From Pyrenochaeta sp. MPI-SDFR-AT-0127 (lineage: Eukaryota > Ascomycota > Dothideomycetes > Pleosporales > Cucurbitariaceae), in contig JAGTJM010000013.1 of the NCBI GenBank assembly GCA_020747015.1, forward strand, positions 248,001-312,000: a DNA stretch of 64,000 nt, given 5' to 3'. The notes under the pieces are model-generated. The model saw only the letters and a program-made list of their open reading frames with translations. It searched no databases and had not been told where the DNA came from. The translations under genes were made by a program, and so were the position numbers. Shown here in pieces: positions 1-11,967 of the stretch (position 1 is the stretch's first letter; every line of letters starts with the position of its first letter).

Positions 1-586
1 TGTGTTGTTCAGTGATCGCCGGCGGTGTACGTATGGTGATGAGCAGAGTGTTGCGCGGCTCTTTGGGCTACACGCAGTTTGAAGGTGATGTGAGTATGCT
101 AGAGCTGTATCGCGCTGAAGTGAGGCAGCTTGCAAGGTAGTGTACATGTTGTTGTGGTAAGTTCGCAGTATGTAGGTATGGGGTATTGTGGAGAATGGAG
201 GTAAATCTGTAGTTAGTCTATAGGAGCAATTTTGTTTGAGAATCATACTAGATACCAAGTCAAACTGTATAGTAACCTTCTCGAATTATTCATTACGCGA
301 CTCTGTGGTGCGCTGAAGATATCTGAGACTAGGACTAACCCAACAGGAAAAATGCGATGCAAAGATGCGAAATCGTATAGATGCCCCAGGCTTCGCTGCA
401 AAGTAGAAAGAAATATAATGGACAATGCAAATCTATCAAAGGACCATCCCATGCATGTGCGAGAAAAACATGGAGCCATCCGAGGGCTCTTACATGACAA
501 AACGCCAGAAAATGCTTGATACGCAATGTACAAAACCCAATGCTGTGAATATGGACAAGGTGAAGTGAAGGTGCGCGTAAAGATGA
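1..586. other. Left-edge non-coding stretch
   Basis: I see no supported gene here. Open frames are short, lack ATG starts or overlap one another on both strands without codon bias or splice logic. It probably holds the 3' flank of the serine/arginine-rich gene that ends at 587. Confidence 0.5.
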
Positions 587-1717
587 TTAATCGGGCCTGG
601 CAAGGATCGCAGCGATGGCGTCGCAGGGAGCGCATGGCTGGACTTTTCGTTTAGGCTCTTCCGGGGGGCATTCACAAGGCGCTTCCGCTGCTACAAAGAC
701 GGATACACGTCGAGCTTGTGACAGGCCTGGGGCGTCCTTTGCTGAAAACACTGATTCGCGTCTTTCGTACTGTGGTGTGCACGCGTCCTCGTTCGCTACA
801 AAAACCGAGGGTCGTCGCGAGAAGTGTCCAGCACTCGGCGCGTCATCGCATGAAGGGAAGGCGGTGCCCCAGAAAGGTAGCTTTGGCGGTGTGCCCTGGC
901 CGTCATATGGTACATAAATGGAACCACCGCGAGGCCTCAAAAACGGACTTGGGTCATCGAAGTCATCGAGAGGAGTCTCTGTAGCACTCCTGTCTGACTC
1001 TTCCTTTGTCATTTCGAGATGCGACTTGGCCAGGGCCAATTCGAGTTCTTCGGGAGAAAATGGTTGCGAGGCCTGGCGGGTGCGATCGGACCCTGTGCCT
1101 GGGCGTGATGATTGCCTGACCGAGCTTGAGCGGCGGTTGCCGATGGATGATTGTTTTCGGCGAGCATCGCGAGGGTCTTCTGTGGGGTTACGAGAGAGGC
1201 CGACTATGGCCGATTAGCAGGCATCCCAGGATTTGCAAGGGTTGGTAAACACACCATTGAGGACATCGCCCTCGTCATCGCTCGCCTCCCTGATGTTCGC
1301 GGGTCTGTCGTCGCCGGCAATGCTGGCGCCAATGCCACTGTCTACCCACTCTTCGGTGTCGTAGTCGCTCGAGAAGCTTGATCTCCGGCTGCGATGCATG
1401 CTGCGGCTGCGGCTCCGCCTGCTCCTGAAGCTGCCTCTTCGACTGGGTAGTCGGCTTCCCATTGGCGAGTACAGGCTCGCGTTGCTGCGGCGGCGCCATG
1501 CCGTCTTGAAGCTGAAGGCCTCGAGGCACTTCTTGTGCTCGGGGTCGACTGGGCGGCGGTACTTTAGAGGTGGCATCTTCTCACCGGGCTGGTAAAAGTC
1601 GCTTTCTGGTAGGGTGGGTTTGCCGTTTTTGCCAGACTTGAACTTGCTCAACGGCCCGCCATCCTCTGGCGAGCCGGTCAAGACACGCCGCAGACGAGTG
1701 CGTAGCTGGCCTGGCAT
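587..1717 (-). CDS. Basic Ser/Arg-rich hypothetical protein with repeated RRxS sites
   Basis: Two exons on the minus strand (1717-1255 and 1203-587) are joined across a 51-nt intron (GTGTGT...GCTAATC...ATAG) and give a 359-residue protein. The ATG at 1717 is the only sensible start of the open frame. I recognise no catalytic domain. Residues about 87-116 are an RS-like basic tract, followed by an acidic stretch (DYDTEEW, DDEG). The C-terminal third holds three spaced copies of a motif reading RR-x-SVF-x-A (RRPSVF, RRESVF, RRVSVF). All of these, and several earlier sites (RRGS, RRSS), fit the RRxS consensus of cAMP-dependent kinase. The protein looks intrinsically disordered and may be a phosphoregulated scaffold, but that is inference. 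The exon model is well supported because the frame continues cleanly (NVGLSRNP) across the join. Confidence 0.75.
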
Positions 1718-2296
1718 GGTGAAGGAGGTCAAAGGGGATGCTGAATAGAGGTGGCCAGCGTGGGTGGTGTTGGGTGTTTTAGAGTTGGTGGGTAAGGTGT
1801 TGTTGAGGAGGAAAGGTGCAGTCGGCGAATGCAGAGTAGGTCGGTATGTCGCCGGGAGGGTGAGGCTGATATGGATCGGAGACACGGACGCTCCAGTGGG
1901 TCGCGCGGTAATGCTAATCCTGGCGGTGGGCTGGCGGCAGGCAAAAGTTGGGAGTGGCCGAAACAGCACTGGTACGTACGAGTCGTCAAGCACTGGCCGT
2001 GGACGAGCAGCTGGGGAAAGGGTGGGATGTAAATGGCCGACGCAGGCGGCTGAAACCCCAAAGCAGCACTAGAATAAAACGCGGAGAAAGGCAAAATGAG
2101 CGGCACGCTTCGTCGAGGCGACCGTCTTGGGAGTGACGGAATTCGCTGCAACGCTGGACCGACGAGGGTGTGGTGTCAGTGGATGGACTGGGATGGGGCC
2201 ATCATGTCCTGCAGGAGAAATCTTCTGGAAGCAGGCGGCAGCAGGCGCAAGAAGCGGCCTGAAGATGTTGGGCAACGATCGGCCGAGGGAGCAGTT

Positions 2297-2329
2297 CAAT
2301 GGATGGTCAATGGATGGTCAATGGATGGC
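2297..2329. repeat. 11-bp minisatellite, about 3 copies
   Basis: The unit AATGGATGGTC is repeated almost perfectly and in tandem, with the last copy incomplete. It is non-coding. Confidence 0.8.
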
Positions 2330-2824
2330 ACTGCTCACCGTGTGGGCCCAGAAGCTGGACGGGGCGAGCGCTAGAGGGCGAGTTGCTGGGAGCAGCAGAT
2401 GCCGTTGGGGGGTGTCGCCAGTTGGCCATGGGTCGCTCGCCACCAGCAGAAATTCGCGCAAGCGGGCGCCCATTTGCTGACAGTCGGGGGTCGCCATGCG
2501 CGACGATACGGAAGGTGGCTAGTCGAGTGTTGAGGAAAAACCGGATGCAGCACCAGCATGCCATGGCCCCCAGCGCTCGGCTGGCCAGGGATGGGGGGGT
2601 GGAAGGATGGGAGGGTGGCAGTCTTGAGCCCTCACGTGAGCTGATGCTTCCCACTCGAGCGGCCCACGGCGGCCACACCGCATGTTTCTGCTCAAGACAG
2701 GCCTTTGTTCCGCCCAAACCTCTGTCAGGATCTGACATGCCCCGCCAACACAAAGCTTCGAGCCCATGCAGGCGCCGTGACTGGCTGCCTGGGTCATGCG
2801 CTGCAATCTGTTTCCAAGTGTGGG

Positions 2825-2870
2825 GTAGTCGTGGTAGTCGTGGTAGTCGTGGTCGTCCTCGTAGTCCTCG
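2825..2870. repeat. GTCGTG/GTCCTC hexanucleotide-like repeat
   Basis: This is a run of GTC-containing triplets (GTAGTCGTG repeats passing into GTCGTCCTC). It creates a spurious DYHDYHDY open frame on the minus strand. Confidence 0.7.
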
Positions 2871-3423
2871 TCGCGCATCGGTGAGGTCATCAGCTGGCGG
2901 GGCTGCTCTCCATGTGGTATTGGGCCACCTTGTATGCTAACATCGCGAGAGTGCCATTTGACGTCTCAGTCGTCATCTCTCAAGCATATGCCTACTGAAG
3001 ACCACACGACCATCCCCCAAGACGCTATGCCGATGTTGAGCCGAGCAGCTTCAGCGCACAGTCGACGACCACCAGTGACGACAGCCCCGCGCAATCATGG
3101 CACCATCTGCTTTGTCTACAAAAGAGGCAACGTGAAAGAGCCTCGAGGCGCTTGCACGTACAACTGAGGCGTTCCATTTGTGGCTCGACGGGCTGGCATG
3201 GCCTTCTCATTGGAGGCCGTCACCTAGCTTCCTGCAGCTACCCCAATTTATGACGTTGCTGAATACATCGTCCAAACCATGATGCTATGAAACCGCAAAG
3301 AGCTGTGCCCTGCTTTCCCATTCTTCTCAGACTACATTTGACCTGACCCTAGCTACAATTTTTCTGGAGGATCGTAACCTTGTCCCTCGACCTCACATTG
3401 CATCACAAGGTAACACCAGGAAA

Positions 3424-6400
3424 ATGGAGAAGATCAAGAACGTCCTGTGCGTATGACATAGTGACAACCGAGCTTCTTGCTGATCGTAACAGCCACGGAC
3501 ACCGGAAGAGTGAGGATGCTGGCCGTGCCTCGCACGACTCTTCACGGTTCGGGCGCAATTCCCCTTTCAGTAGTTGTGAGATTCTGACACCAATTGCAGT
3601 GAACAACATCCCATCTACGATGAGATGACGGGTCACACGGGAGGAAAAGAGAGGAAGCTATCTGCGTCTGGTGGGCCATATGCTCAGGTCAAGACAACCT
3701 CAGGCGAGCCTTACACGACCTTGGCCCAGCCAGGCAGCATAATTGCCCAAGGAAAAGTGGACCATGTTGGCCCAGATGGATACACCAGCGGAACTACCAC
3801 GACATCTGGAACACACATTGGAGACTCGAAGACAACTTCTGCAGGCCATCATGGGTCTAGCGCAGCTACTGGACCTCTCGGCAGTTCAGACACCACCTCT
3901 CGAGGACATGTTGATAGTTCGACCGCAACCTCTGGGGGACTCGTCAGCGGGTCAACGACGACCTCCGGGAGACACTTCGGTGACTCGACCACAGCTACAG
4001 GAGGACCTCTCGGCAGCTCCAACACGACCTCGGGCGAAAATCTGCGTCCGGAGGCCACACCTACTGGCACAGGTAGCGCCAACACAGGTTTCAGTGCTGC
4101 AAGCATCAAGTCGGGTGTAATTGGCTTTGGAGCGGGCGAACAGGGACATGCTGCGTTGCCCGCGCGCCGTTCTGCTGAGCATGGGTTGGATCGCAACCAG
4201 GTAGTAGGAGGTGGCATCCTTGGTGCTGGTGCTGGCACAGGTGCAGCAGCCGCTCAGAGGGATGCACGGCTGGACACTGAGTCTCAAGCGCTTCCTCGTA
4301 CGTAGCTAAGCTCTCTTTATCAGCTCTGCACTCGAATAGTACTGAAAATAATGTAATTAGACACTACCACTACTGGTCACAGCGACCCTGCTGGTCCTCA
4401 TGATTCGAAACTGCTCAACAAGGCTGATCCTCGTTTTGACTCAGACCGTTATGGCGCCTCAAGCAACACCGGTATCATTGGTACAGGTACACAGCAACCA
4501 GCTGGAAAATCATTGGGACACGAGAGTCACACTACCCACACAGACCGTTCATTTCCACTTACTGGTGGGGTTACCTCAGGACATCCAGAGCACACCTCTA
4601 CTCACCACCACACAGGCACTAGTGAGCGAGAGCCAGGGACCAAAGACAGGGAAGTTGGTTCTCGAGATGGCTATGGCCGAGAGGGTCTTGCTGGAGCAGC
4701 TGCGGCTGCCACTGCCCTTGGAGTGTCCAAGACACTCGGTCACTCAGATGAGAAAGATGTCAAGAATCAAGGCCTCGAAACTCGCCAGGCGACCTATGGC
4801 GATGTCCCTGGAGCTTCTGTGAGTTTTTCTCCGAAAATTTCTTAAATTCGAGAGGATTGGGAACAAGGCATAGTGACAGTCGAAGCTCATGTACTGACAT
4901 TAAAATAGTCTCAAACAGGGCCCTCATCGACAGGTATCTTGGGTAGCTCGACAACTGGTACTACTGGCCACAGCGATCCTACCGGGCCTCACGATAGTCG
5001 TCTTGCTAACAAGGCGGACCCACGTGTCGATTCAGATCGCTATGGGGCATCAGGAAACACCTCAGGCCTGACAGGTGGTCCCGCGACTGGTATTTTGGGA
5101 GGCGCAACGACCGGCACTGCTGGCCACAGTGACCCCACAGGGCCTCATGATAGCCGTCTCGCCAACAAGGCAGACCCGCGTGTCGATTCAGACCGTTACG
5201 GAGCGTCAGGAAACGCCTCAGGTGTAACAGGCGGCCCGACAACTGGCACAACGCAGTATCATCCAGACGCCTTGGCTGCCGCAACCGCCGCTGCAGCTGC
5301 AGCTGCATCGAAGTCTTCAACATCAACGGGAGCACCAGTATCTGGAACACATGACCGTAGTTTGCCAGGTGCATCTTCAACTGGTGGCACAGCTACTTCA
5401 ACCTCCGTGCCCCTTGATGCTACTCCCCATACATTGGAACGCCCTCACGGCCACAAGAGTGACTTGTATCGACATATTCCCGGCGAGTTCCCTAGCCCCA
5501 CGCCCGGCGATGAATCCAAAACGTTCCTTGACTATCGTCCAGTTACTGAGGATATCCCTGGAACGAACACGACTGGAACCACTGCGTCTGGGTTGGCACC
5601 TGGACTTACATCTGGAACGGATACTACTACTGGTCAACATGAGCTTCGTCACACTGGGAGTCTCGATCAGCCAGCATCAAAATCCTCAGACCCCAGTGAA
5701 CATCATTACGGCCGCGATGCTGCCATTGTCGGTGGTCTCGGCGCGGGCGCTGCAGGCTTAGGGTACGCGGCCTCTCAAAACCGAGATACTTCAGATGCTA
5801 GTAGCAAACCTCTTTATGAAGAGTCGAGCCCGTACAGCTCTAAAACGCTTGATCCTCGCGTATTGGGTACGAAGGCCAATCTCGAAGAACAGAGATTTGA
5901 TCCTCAGGCCAAGACTGAGACATCATCTCACCTCGCTCAACAGACGTCTGGTCCTTCAGGTCTCTCGACCGCAACTGGCGCTACGACTTCACACGGCACC
6001 GCCAAAGCCGACAGTTCAGAGCACCATCACGGCCGCGATGCTGCGCTTGTAGGCGCAGGTGCTGCTACAGGTGCTGCCGCTGCTGGTGGCGTTCGCCAAA
6101 CACTTGCACGCAATGATACGCCAGGTACCGGCACTTTTGTTCTTCCTCAGGAGACTTCGAGCGCATCGGCGCCTTTGTCTAGCTCGACTGCCCCTCAGCA
6201 TCACTCTGCAGGGAATGAGACGTTCTATGGTACTCCTGGCGCACCCGCACCAATTGCTGACAAGAGTTCTACTCAACAGCCCCTGGGCAATTTGGGCCAT
6301 ACCTCGGATCCTGCAACCTCAGCGACCTCAACTGCTCCTTCTCATGTTCCAGAAAGGGATAATCAGCACCATCTTGGTCGTGATGCGGCTTTGGCTGGAG

Positions 6401-8255
6401 CTGGAGCTGCCACCGCGGGCGGGCTTTACGCTGCAAGCCGTGATGACAAGACGAACACCGGACCAGCTTCGAAAACAATAGGCCCACACGACAGCAATGT
6501 TGCGAATGTCTTGGATCCTCGAGTTCAGCCAGATCCTAGTAGACAGGCTCACCACAACATTGGCTCGACTTCTCAGGATCCTGCCTCAAGGACTGTCGGC
6601 CAACACGACAACAACGTTGCGAACGTTGTTGACCCTACAGTTAGCCAGAATGCGGGGCAGCAAGGTGAACACCACTATGGCCGAGATACTGCCGTTGCTG
6701 GTGGAACTGGTGCTGCTGGCTATGGTGCATACGAAGCAGCGAAAGCATATGGCGAGCATCGAAGCACACAGCCAGGAGCCTCAATGAATGATCAACGCTA
6801 CGACACGACAACTACTGGAGCCAACGCGCCCAACCCTGTCCCGACGAAAGGTCATTATGACTACAGTGATCCTAGCACAGCTAGCAATGCCAACCGAAAC
6901 ACTGCTCTCGGCACTGGTGCCGTTTTAGGTACTGGAGGCGTCGGCGCGGCCGCTTACGCGGGCTCGAAGCATGCTGACAACTCGCAAAACATTCCACTCC
7001 ACCAGAAGCAGGACTTTGCCACCTCGGGTCAACCGGGATCAGTGACGCAAGCAGGCCCGACGCAAGGTACCATTGCACCCCGTAACACGCTTGCGCAGGA
7101 TCCCACCCATCAGCAACACTACAATGCTACGCAAGATCCTTCCGAGCAGCGTCACGACAAGCGTGATGCCGCCCTCCTAGGAACTGCTGGCGCAGTAGCT
7201 GCTGGTGGCGCCGCTTACGGATACTCCCAGCACCAAGACGAGCGTGAGCGCGCCCGCTTACAGGAAAGGGAGCAGGAGCGTCTGAAGAAGGAAGCTCATG
7301 ACCGTGAAAAGGAGCAGCATAAGTTTGGCAAGGAGCAACATAAGCACGACAAAGAGACACATAAGCTTGAGAAAGAACAACACAAGCACGATAAAGAGGT
7401 CGCCGCAGCTCAGCACAAGCATGACAAGGATGTAGCTGCTCACGGCAAGGAGCAGCACCGCCTTGAGAAGGAAGCTCGCCGACATGATGAGGAGGGTGAG
7501 AAGAAGAAAGGCGGCCTTCTCGGATTCTTGCACCGTGACAAGAGCAAGAAGGAGAAGTCCACTTCCCCCGAGTCCTCGCCTAGGCACTCGAAAGAGTATG
7601 CCGCAGCCGGTACCGCTGGTGCAGTTGGCGCTGGCACTGCAGCCGCAGCATATAGCGACGATAGTGATCCCAATTCGCCTCGTTGGAAGGGCAAAAACCG
7701 CCTGCACAAGGATCCCCCCAAGGGCCATCCCGCGCGAGAGTCCTTGGAGCACCAACGTGAAGGTTCAGGCGAGTTCGCCGGCGGCAAACGCGAACACATT
7801 GGCGTCGATGGACCGATTGGACATCCCGACCTGATCTCAGGTGATAAGTAAGTTTTGCATACCCCTGATTTTACATCGTAGTCTAAATGTCTGACAATCG
7901 ACACAGGGAGACGAAAAAAGGCGTCTATGGCGCACACGAGATCAGCAATGCCGGAATCGTGACTGATCCCATCACCAGTCTGCCCGTGAACGTGGGCAAG
8001 TACGGCTCAGGAACAGGTGGAACAGATGGTTACCAGGCTATTGCGGGCCACCACGACCTCCCAGGCAGCACTGGCACTGGCGCTGCCCCAGGCGCGGGCC
8101 ATCATACTCTCCCTGGCACTGCAGGCACACATACCGGCCCTGCTACTGGTACAGGTACAGGATACGGCACAAGCACAGCCCCAGGAGGGTTTGGCAATCA
8201 AACCACCTCCGGTGCGAATTTGGACAGCTCCCGCAGAACCGACACACCTTACTAG
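3424..8255 (+). CDS. Giant repetitive Gly/Ala-zipper, LEA-like protein (1488 aa)
   Basis: Five exons (3424-3446, 3600-4297, 4361-4818, 4909-7847, 7907-8255) give 1488 residues. Every junction is GT...AG and the summed length is in frame. The 23-nt first exon (MEKIKNVL) supplies a good AAAATGG start. The N-terminal 200 residues are Thr/Ser/Gly-rich TTSGG repeats. A module GPHDSxxANKxDPRVDSDRYGAS occurs three times (exon 3 and twice at about residues 411-496), with two degenerate copies later (GPHDSNVANVLDPRV, GQHDNNVANVVDPTV). About nine Gly/Ala segments, mostly introduced by H-x-GRDAA, resemble glycine zippers that could associate with membrane. Residues about 1167-1254 are a highly charged helix with repeated KHDKE/EKEQHK units, followed by a KKGGLLGFLHRDKSKKEK patch. 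I know such modules from fungal stress/LEA-like proteins of unknown biochemical role. Function is not assigned. Confidence 0.85.
4945..5225 (+). repeat. Tandem protein module, two copies with silent divergence
   Basis: Two adjacent copies encode the same block from GHSDPTG through DSDRYGASGN. At the DNA level they differ at roughly 17 third positions and only about one amino-acid position next to the block. A third, more diverged copy lies across the preceding intron at about 4363-4470. Confidence 0.8.
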
Positions 8256-9011
8256 GCCAGTGATATGAGAGGAAAAAAAAAGAATACTTTTGTGAGAAGG
8301 ACATGGGATTTAAAGGAGGATTGTCGATTTGCCGATATGAACCCATGGTTTACCAACTTCTTTTGGGGGCGTTATTTTTTATGGAATGAGGTTCCGTCAG
8401 TACTTCAGGGGTTGGAGGATACCTTGATGGCATTTCCCATTTTTTTTCCATGACTTAATGATCACGCAAATATATATATACATGAAGTAAATGTAATGAA
8501 AATTTGCTTACAGTATTTGATCTGATATAACATATGAGTCGTCTCTTGGTGTGATTGTGTGAGTACACTTGAACATGTACAATTAAACACCATCAAAAAG
8601 GTGATTGATTGGGAAAAACACGTTTGGAGAATATATCAAGCTGAATCAACCCATGAATTTGTCAATCACAATAGCTAAGTAAGGCTTCACATTGCGCTAG
8701 GGGCATTTGCTGAAAAGAAAAAAAAATAAACCGAATAATTGTAGGGAAGAATATTCTGCCAGCCATTTGAAACAATGGCTCCGTATGGAGTAAGGTACAG
8801 ACAAACTGAGGGTAATTGGTATCATCAAACAATGTACAAAGAAACAACAAGCCGGATGATGCTGCTAACTTTTATCGTGGCATGAATCGGGACCACTGTC
8901 TTCCACCCGATACAGCACTCTCTGTATGCTCTCGTCGTCTTCGTCATCATGCCCTCCATGGAATGAGATAAATTTCATACCAGGAGAGCGTTGGCCAGGC
9001 TATGATCGCAC
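8256..9011. other. Convergent 3' intergenic region, A/T-rich
   Basis: This region lies between the 3' ends of the giant repeat protein (+) and the Zn2Cys6 regulator (-). It is AT-rich, with TATATATATA at about 8470 and several oligo-A tracts. It should hold two 3' untranslated regions and poly(A) signals. No gene is seen. Confidence 0.6.
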
Positions 9012-11004
9012 CTATGCGACCATGGTCTGGTTTGAATTCTGATACTCGGTGTTCTTCCCCTCGGAACCGCCTAATCGGGCATTTGCGTGAGCGAGACTCG
9101 ACTTTGCTGCCTCCTGCAATTGCGCTTCAACATTCCTCTCGCGTTCTCTGTCCCTCTCAGGTGGAGAGTTGCGCGTTGGCGTTATCCGCGCATCATGTGG
9201 CAACTCATGATATGACGATGGTGCGGGTATTTCCAGCCGATCGTGCATCTGATGATGCGGCAGAGGCGTGTGCTGTCCATTATTAGGTGTCAAAAGTGAT
9301 GGTGTCAGCCCATGTCGAGGCGGACTCAGCATCGCCGCAGGACTTGCCGTGCTTGCGCGGTCGCCGCTCTCATGATCACTGGTTTCACTGTGCACGTTGC
9401 TACTCGTCCCTGGTGGGTACGAGAAGCCACCGCGCAATTCGCCTTCACGGACTTCCTTCCAGGAGCACTTTGCATGCTTCTTTGTGCAGCCCATGCATGC
9501 AGTCAGATTCTTGAGGCAGTCCATGTGCAGTCGGCGACAGCGGTCACATGGTGGTAAGATGCGCTCGCCTTTGGCCAGACTCTCCATCCGATGCACCATT
9601 TCTACCTTGAAAGGGCCGCCATCATCCTTCTCTTGTGGTTGGCTGGCACGTTGGCTGTTTGCTGGGAGCAGGCTCGAGGGAGTGTTTGGAATTGGAACCG
9701 GGGAGTTCATCATGGAATGTAGTTCTGACTCATTCAGATGTGATGGCCTTGAGATCAATGGTGCCGGAGTATCAGCTGGCTTAGATGGAGCCCTTGTAGC
9801 ATTGGTTACTGAGGTGGAAGGATGAGGGATTACAAGCGGAGCAGAGATGGACGGTCTTCTAGCATCTGTTGGACCATTCAGAGATTGAGATGATGGGCGC
9901 CGTTCGCTCATCGTGTGGAACTTGGAGAGCAATTCATGCCGTGTTGACGAGGAGGAGCCGTGCCCATTGGGCTCGGAATGTTGGCGAGCATTGACAGCAA
10001 CAAAGCCACCACCACCCCCACCACTACTAGGCGAGGTCTGCGGAGGCTGAGGCTGACCTAGGGTCTGAACGGATGAACTACCCCCATTCATCAGTGCGAC
10101 ATTTGAGGGGCTTGCCGGTCGAGGCACCGGTGGAGCAGGGCTTGCGGTTGCTCGCCGGTCAAGGATGGCTTGTTTGCGTCCCTTGAGTCTATGGTTGAGT
10201 TGCCGTGTGCGAGCCGCAACTGTGAATTGTTAGCGGATAGTGCTGATACAAACGATGGCGCTGTGAGGGCAAGGAGATGCCTCAAACGGGCGCGTATAGA
10301 GCATCTACAGATAGCTGCCAAAACTCACCTTGATCAGCCAGCTGACAGATTTGGCCCAAATTTTTCTCCAAAATCTCAATAGTGCCCAGCTCCTTCTCTT
10401 CGTCCTCAATGATGGGCTGCGGTGGAATCATCTTCTGGGGGATTCCTGACGATATGAGCACAAAGTCCTCTTCCGATATCTGGACCCGACATTGCTTTGT
10501 GTAGAACTGGCAGACCCTGACTCCCTCGCTCATCTGGCCAAGTTGAAATTGTTCTGGTTTATTGCGCGCAAACTCGACAACATCCAACCATGTCACTGTG
10601 GTCCCATCCTTTCCATGGCTTTTCAGCACCCGCGGCGGCCCATCAAACAATCTCTCGAATCGCTTGATCAAAATGGGACCCAAGGGCCTTGCGCCTAGGT
10701 TGCAGGCCATGCTCTCGTGGCGGTCCAGGACGCCCTGGTAGTCGCCCAGGAGCGACAGAATATTAGGCAGCGTGTCATCGTTTGTAATCAGCGGTAAATC
10801 GTCGTCGAGGTGTCTTGCGAGGTAGTTGATTTGGAGATGGTTGTGGGTCTTGGCGGCCTTTGGCAGTGGCGCAGACGCCGGGTGCATGTCATGCGATGGA
10901 CTCCGCTTGCGCTTGAGGTCGGCCGGGCCTGGCGGCGCATGATGCTGCGTATGCTGCGAGGCCATGCTGAGGTCGGCCGTAGCGTGCGACTCGAGGGTGG
11001 ACAT
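9012..11004 (-). CDS. Fungal regulator with an internal Zn2Cys6 cluster
   Basis: Two exons (11004-10329 and 10219-9012) across a 109-nt intron (GTGAGT...GCTAAC...CACAG) give 627 residues. The N-terminal half holds a conserved-looking globular region (about residues 55-215; LGDYQGVLDRHE, LGPILIKRFERLF, VTWLDVVEFAR) and then a basic helix RQLNHRLKGRKQ just after the splice. A perfect C-x2-C-x6-C-x6-C-x2-C-x6-C zinc cluster begins at Cys450 (CDRCRRLHMDC ... CMGC). This is unusual, because Zn2Cys6 clusters normally lie within the first 100 residues. Low-complexity Ser/Pro/Gly stretches surround it. It is likely a nuclear DNA-binding regulator; targets are unknown. It diverges from LSM7. Confidence 0.85.
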
Positions 11005-11967
11005 GTCGAGGGCGGGCTCGAGTGGCCGAGGCAGGATAGGAGCGGACGGAGCGGACGGCAGACGAGCAGGGTGGAGGGAAAGCGGAGACGGCGGACAACG
11101 CTAGCGAGCAGCCAGCTCAGAGCGCACAACACAGCGGGCGGCGACTCGCGTTAAAGCGCCATATCACAGAAAAGAGGCATCGCAGAGGAGGGATGGGGAG
11201 GGGGAGGAGAAAGGCAAGGAGCGGAGAGCAGACGGCAGTCGCAGAGGGCGGGCCGTCGCTAGGACAGGCTCAGTGCGCGGAACAGAGCCACAGAGAAAGC
11301 GGCGTGCGGTGAGGGTGGGCGCCCCGTCGCTGACAGGGCTAAGATGGCACGGAAATAAGAGGCCTAGGCCGCGAGAGCGGAGCCCGCAGCCAATGGAGCC
11401 GGCCGTGGTTGACCTCCCGCAGGCAAACGCGGTCTGGGCTCCATTGCTGGCAACGTGTGATGGGTTGCGTGTGCGTGCTTCAGATTTTGCCGCCCCGACC
11501 CCCCCCCCCCCCCCCCCCTTGGAGAGAGACAGACAGCGGGAGGGACAGAGGGAGAGCCTGGTGCCGGTGAAACTGCGCATCCAGCCAGCCAGCCATCCAG
11601 TCCCTCGAGACAGCAGCAGCATCAAGTGCTCGACGGGGCAGGCGGAAGACGGGCGGAATGCTCTGTCCCATGCTTCCGGCTAGGCTGCCCGACGCTCTGG
11701 AGGGTGGTTCAATGGAAAAATGCCGTAGGGCCCACGCGTCGTCAGGGCCCTCCGAGGACAAGCGCTGGAAGCGGAGAGTCTGGACGCAGCCAGCGGAAAT
11801 CCACCCCTGCCCACGTAAGCAGACCACAGCTAGCGCTCACGTGCAGACGAGGGTGGGAGGAGAGGAGCCTTACCCGAAAGGCACAGACCACAACTGAAGC
11901 TCAAGCTGCACGTCACTGCCGGCGCACATTCACACGGCACGCTTCTTCCCTCACCGATACCCAGACC
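11005..11967. promoter_or_regulatory. Divergent promoter region of the Zn2Cys6 regulator and LSM7
   Basis: Almost 1 kb of GC-rich DNA separates two genes reading away from each other. It contains a pure C20 tract at 11499-11518. Open frames here are dense on both strands but mutually overlapping and low in complexity, so I do not accept them as genes. Confidence 0.6.
11499..11518. repeat. C20 homopolymer
   Basis: Twenty consecutive cytosines lie within the LSM7/regulator divergent region and are preceded by CCGCCCCGA. The reverse strand is an uninterrupted G tract. Confidence 0.9.

Larger units (their letters stand above)
1718..3423. other. Divergent intergenic region with short tandem repeats
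   Basis: About 1.7 kb separates the Ser/Arg-rich gene (-) from the large repetitive protein gene (+), so it should contain both promoters. Visible structure is limited to an 11-bp tandem repeat (unit AATGGATGGTC, nearly three copies, about 2297-2329) and a GTCGTG-type microsatellite at about 2825-2865. Open frames in this stretch overlap on both strands and look like chance. Confidence 0.5.

Noticed and set aside
2299..2940. Open frame of about 213 codons on + strand in the first divergent gap
   Set aside because: It runs through a minisatellite and a GTC microsatellite, has overlapping frames on the other strand and no recognisable motif.
10810..11154. Gly/Arg-rich + strand open frame over the regulator start
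   Set aside because: Antisense to the confirmed first exon and its GC-rich leader.
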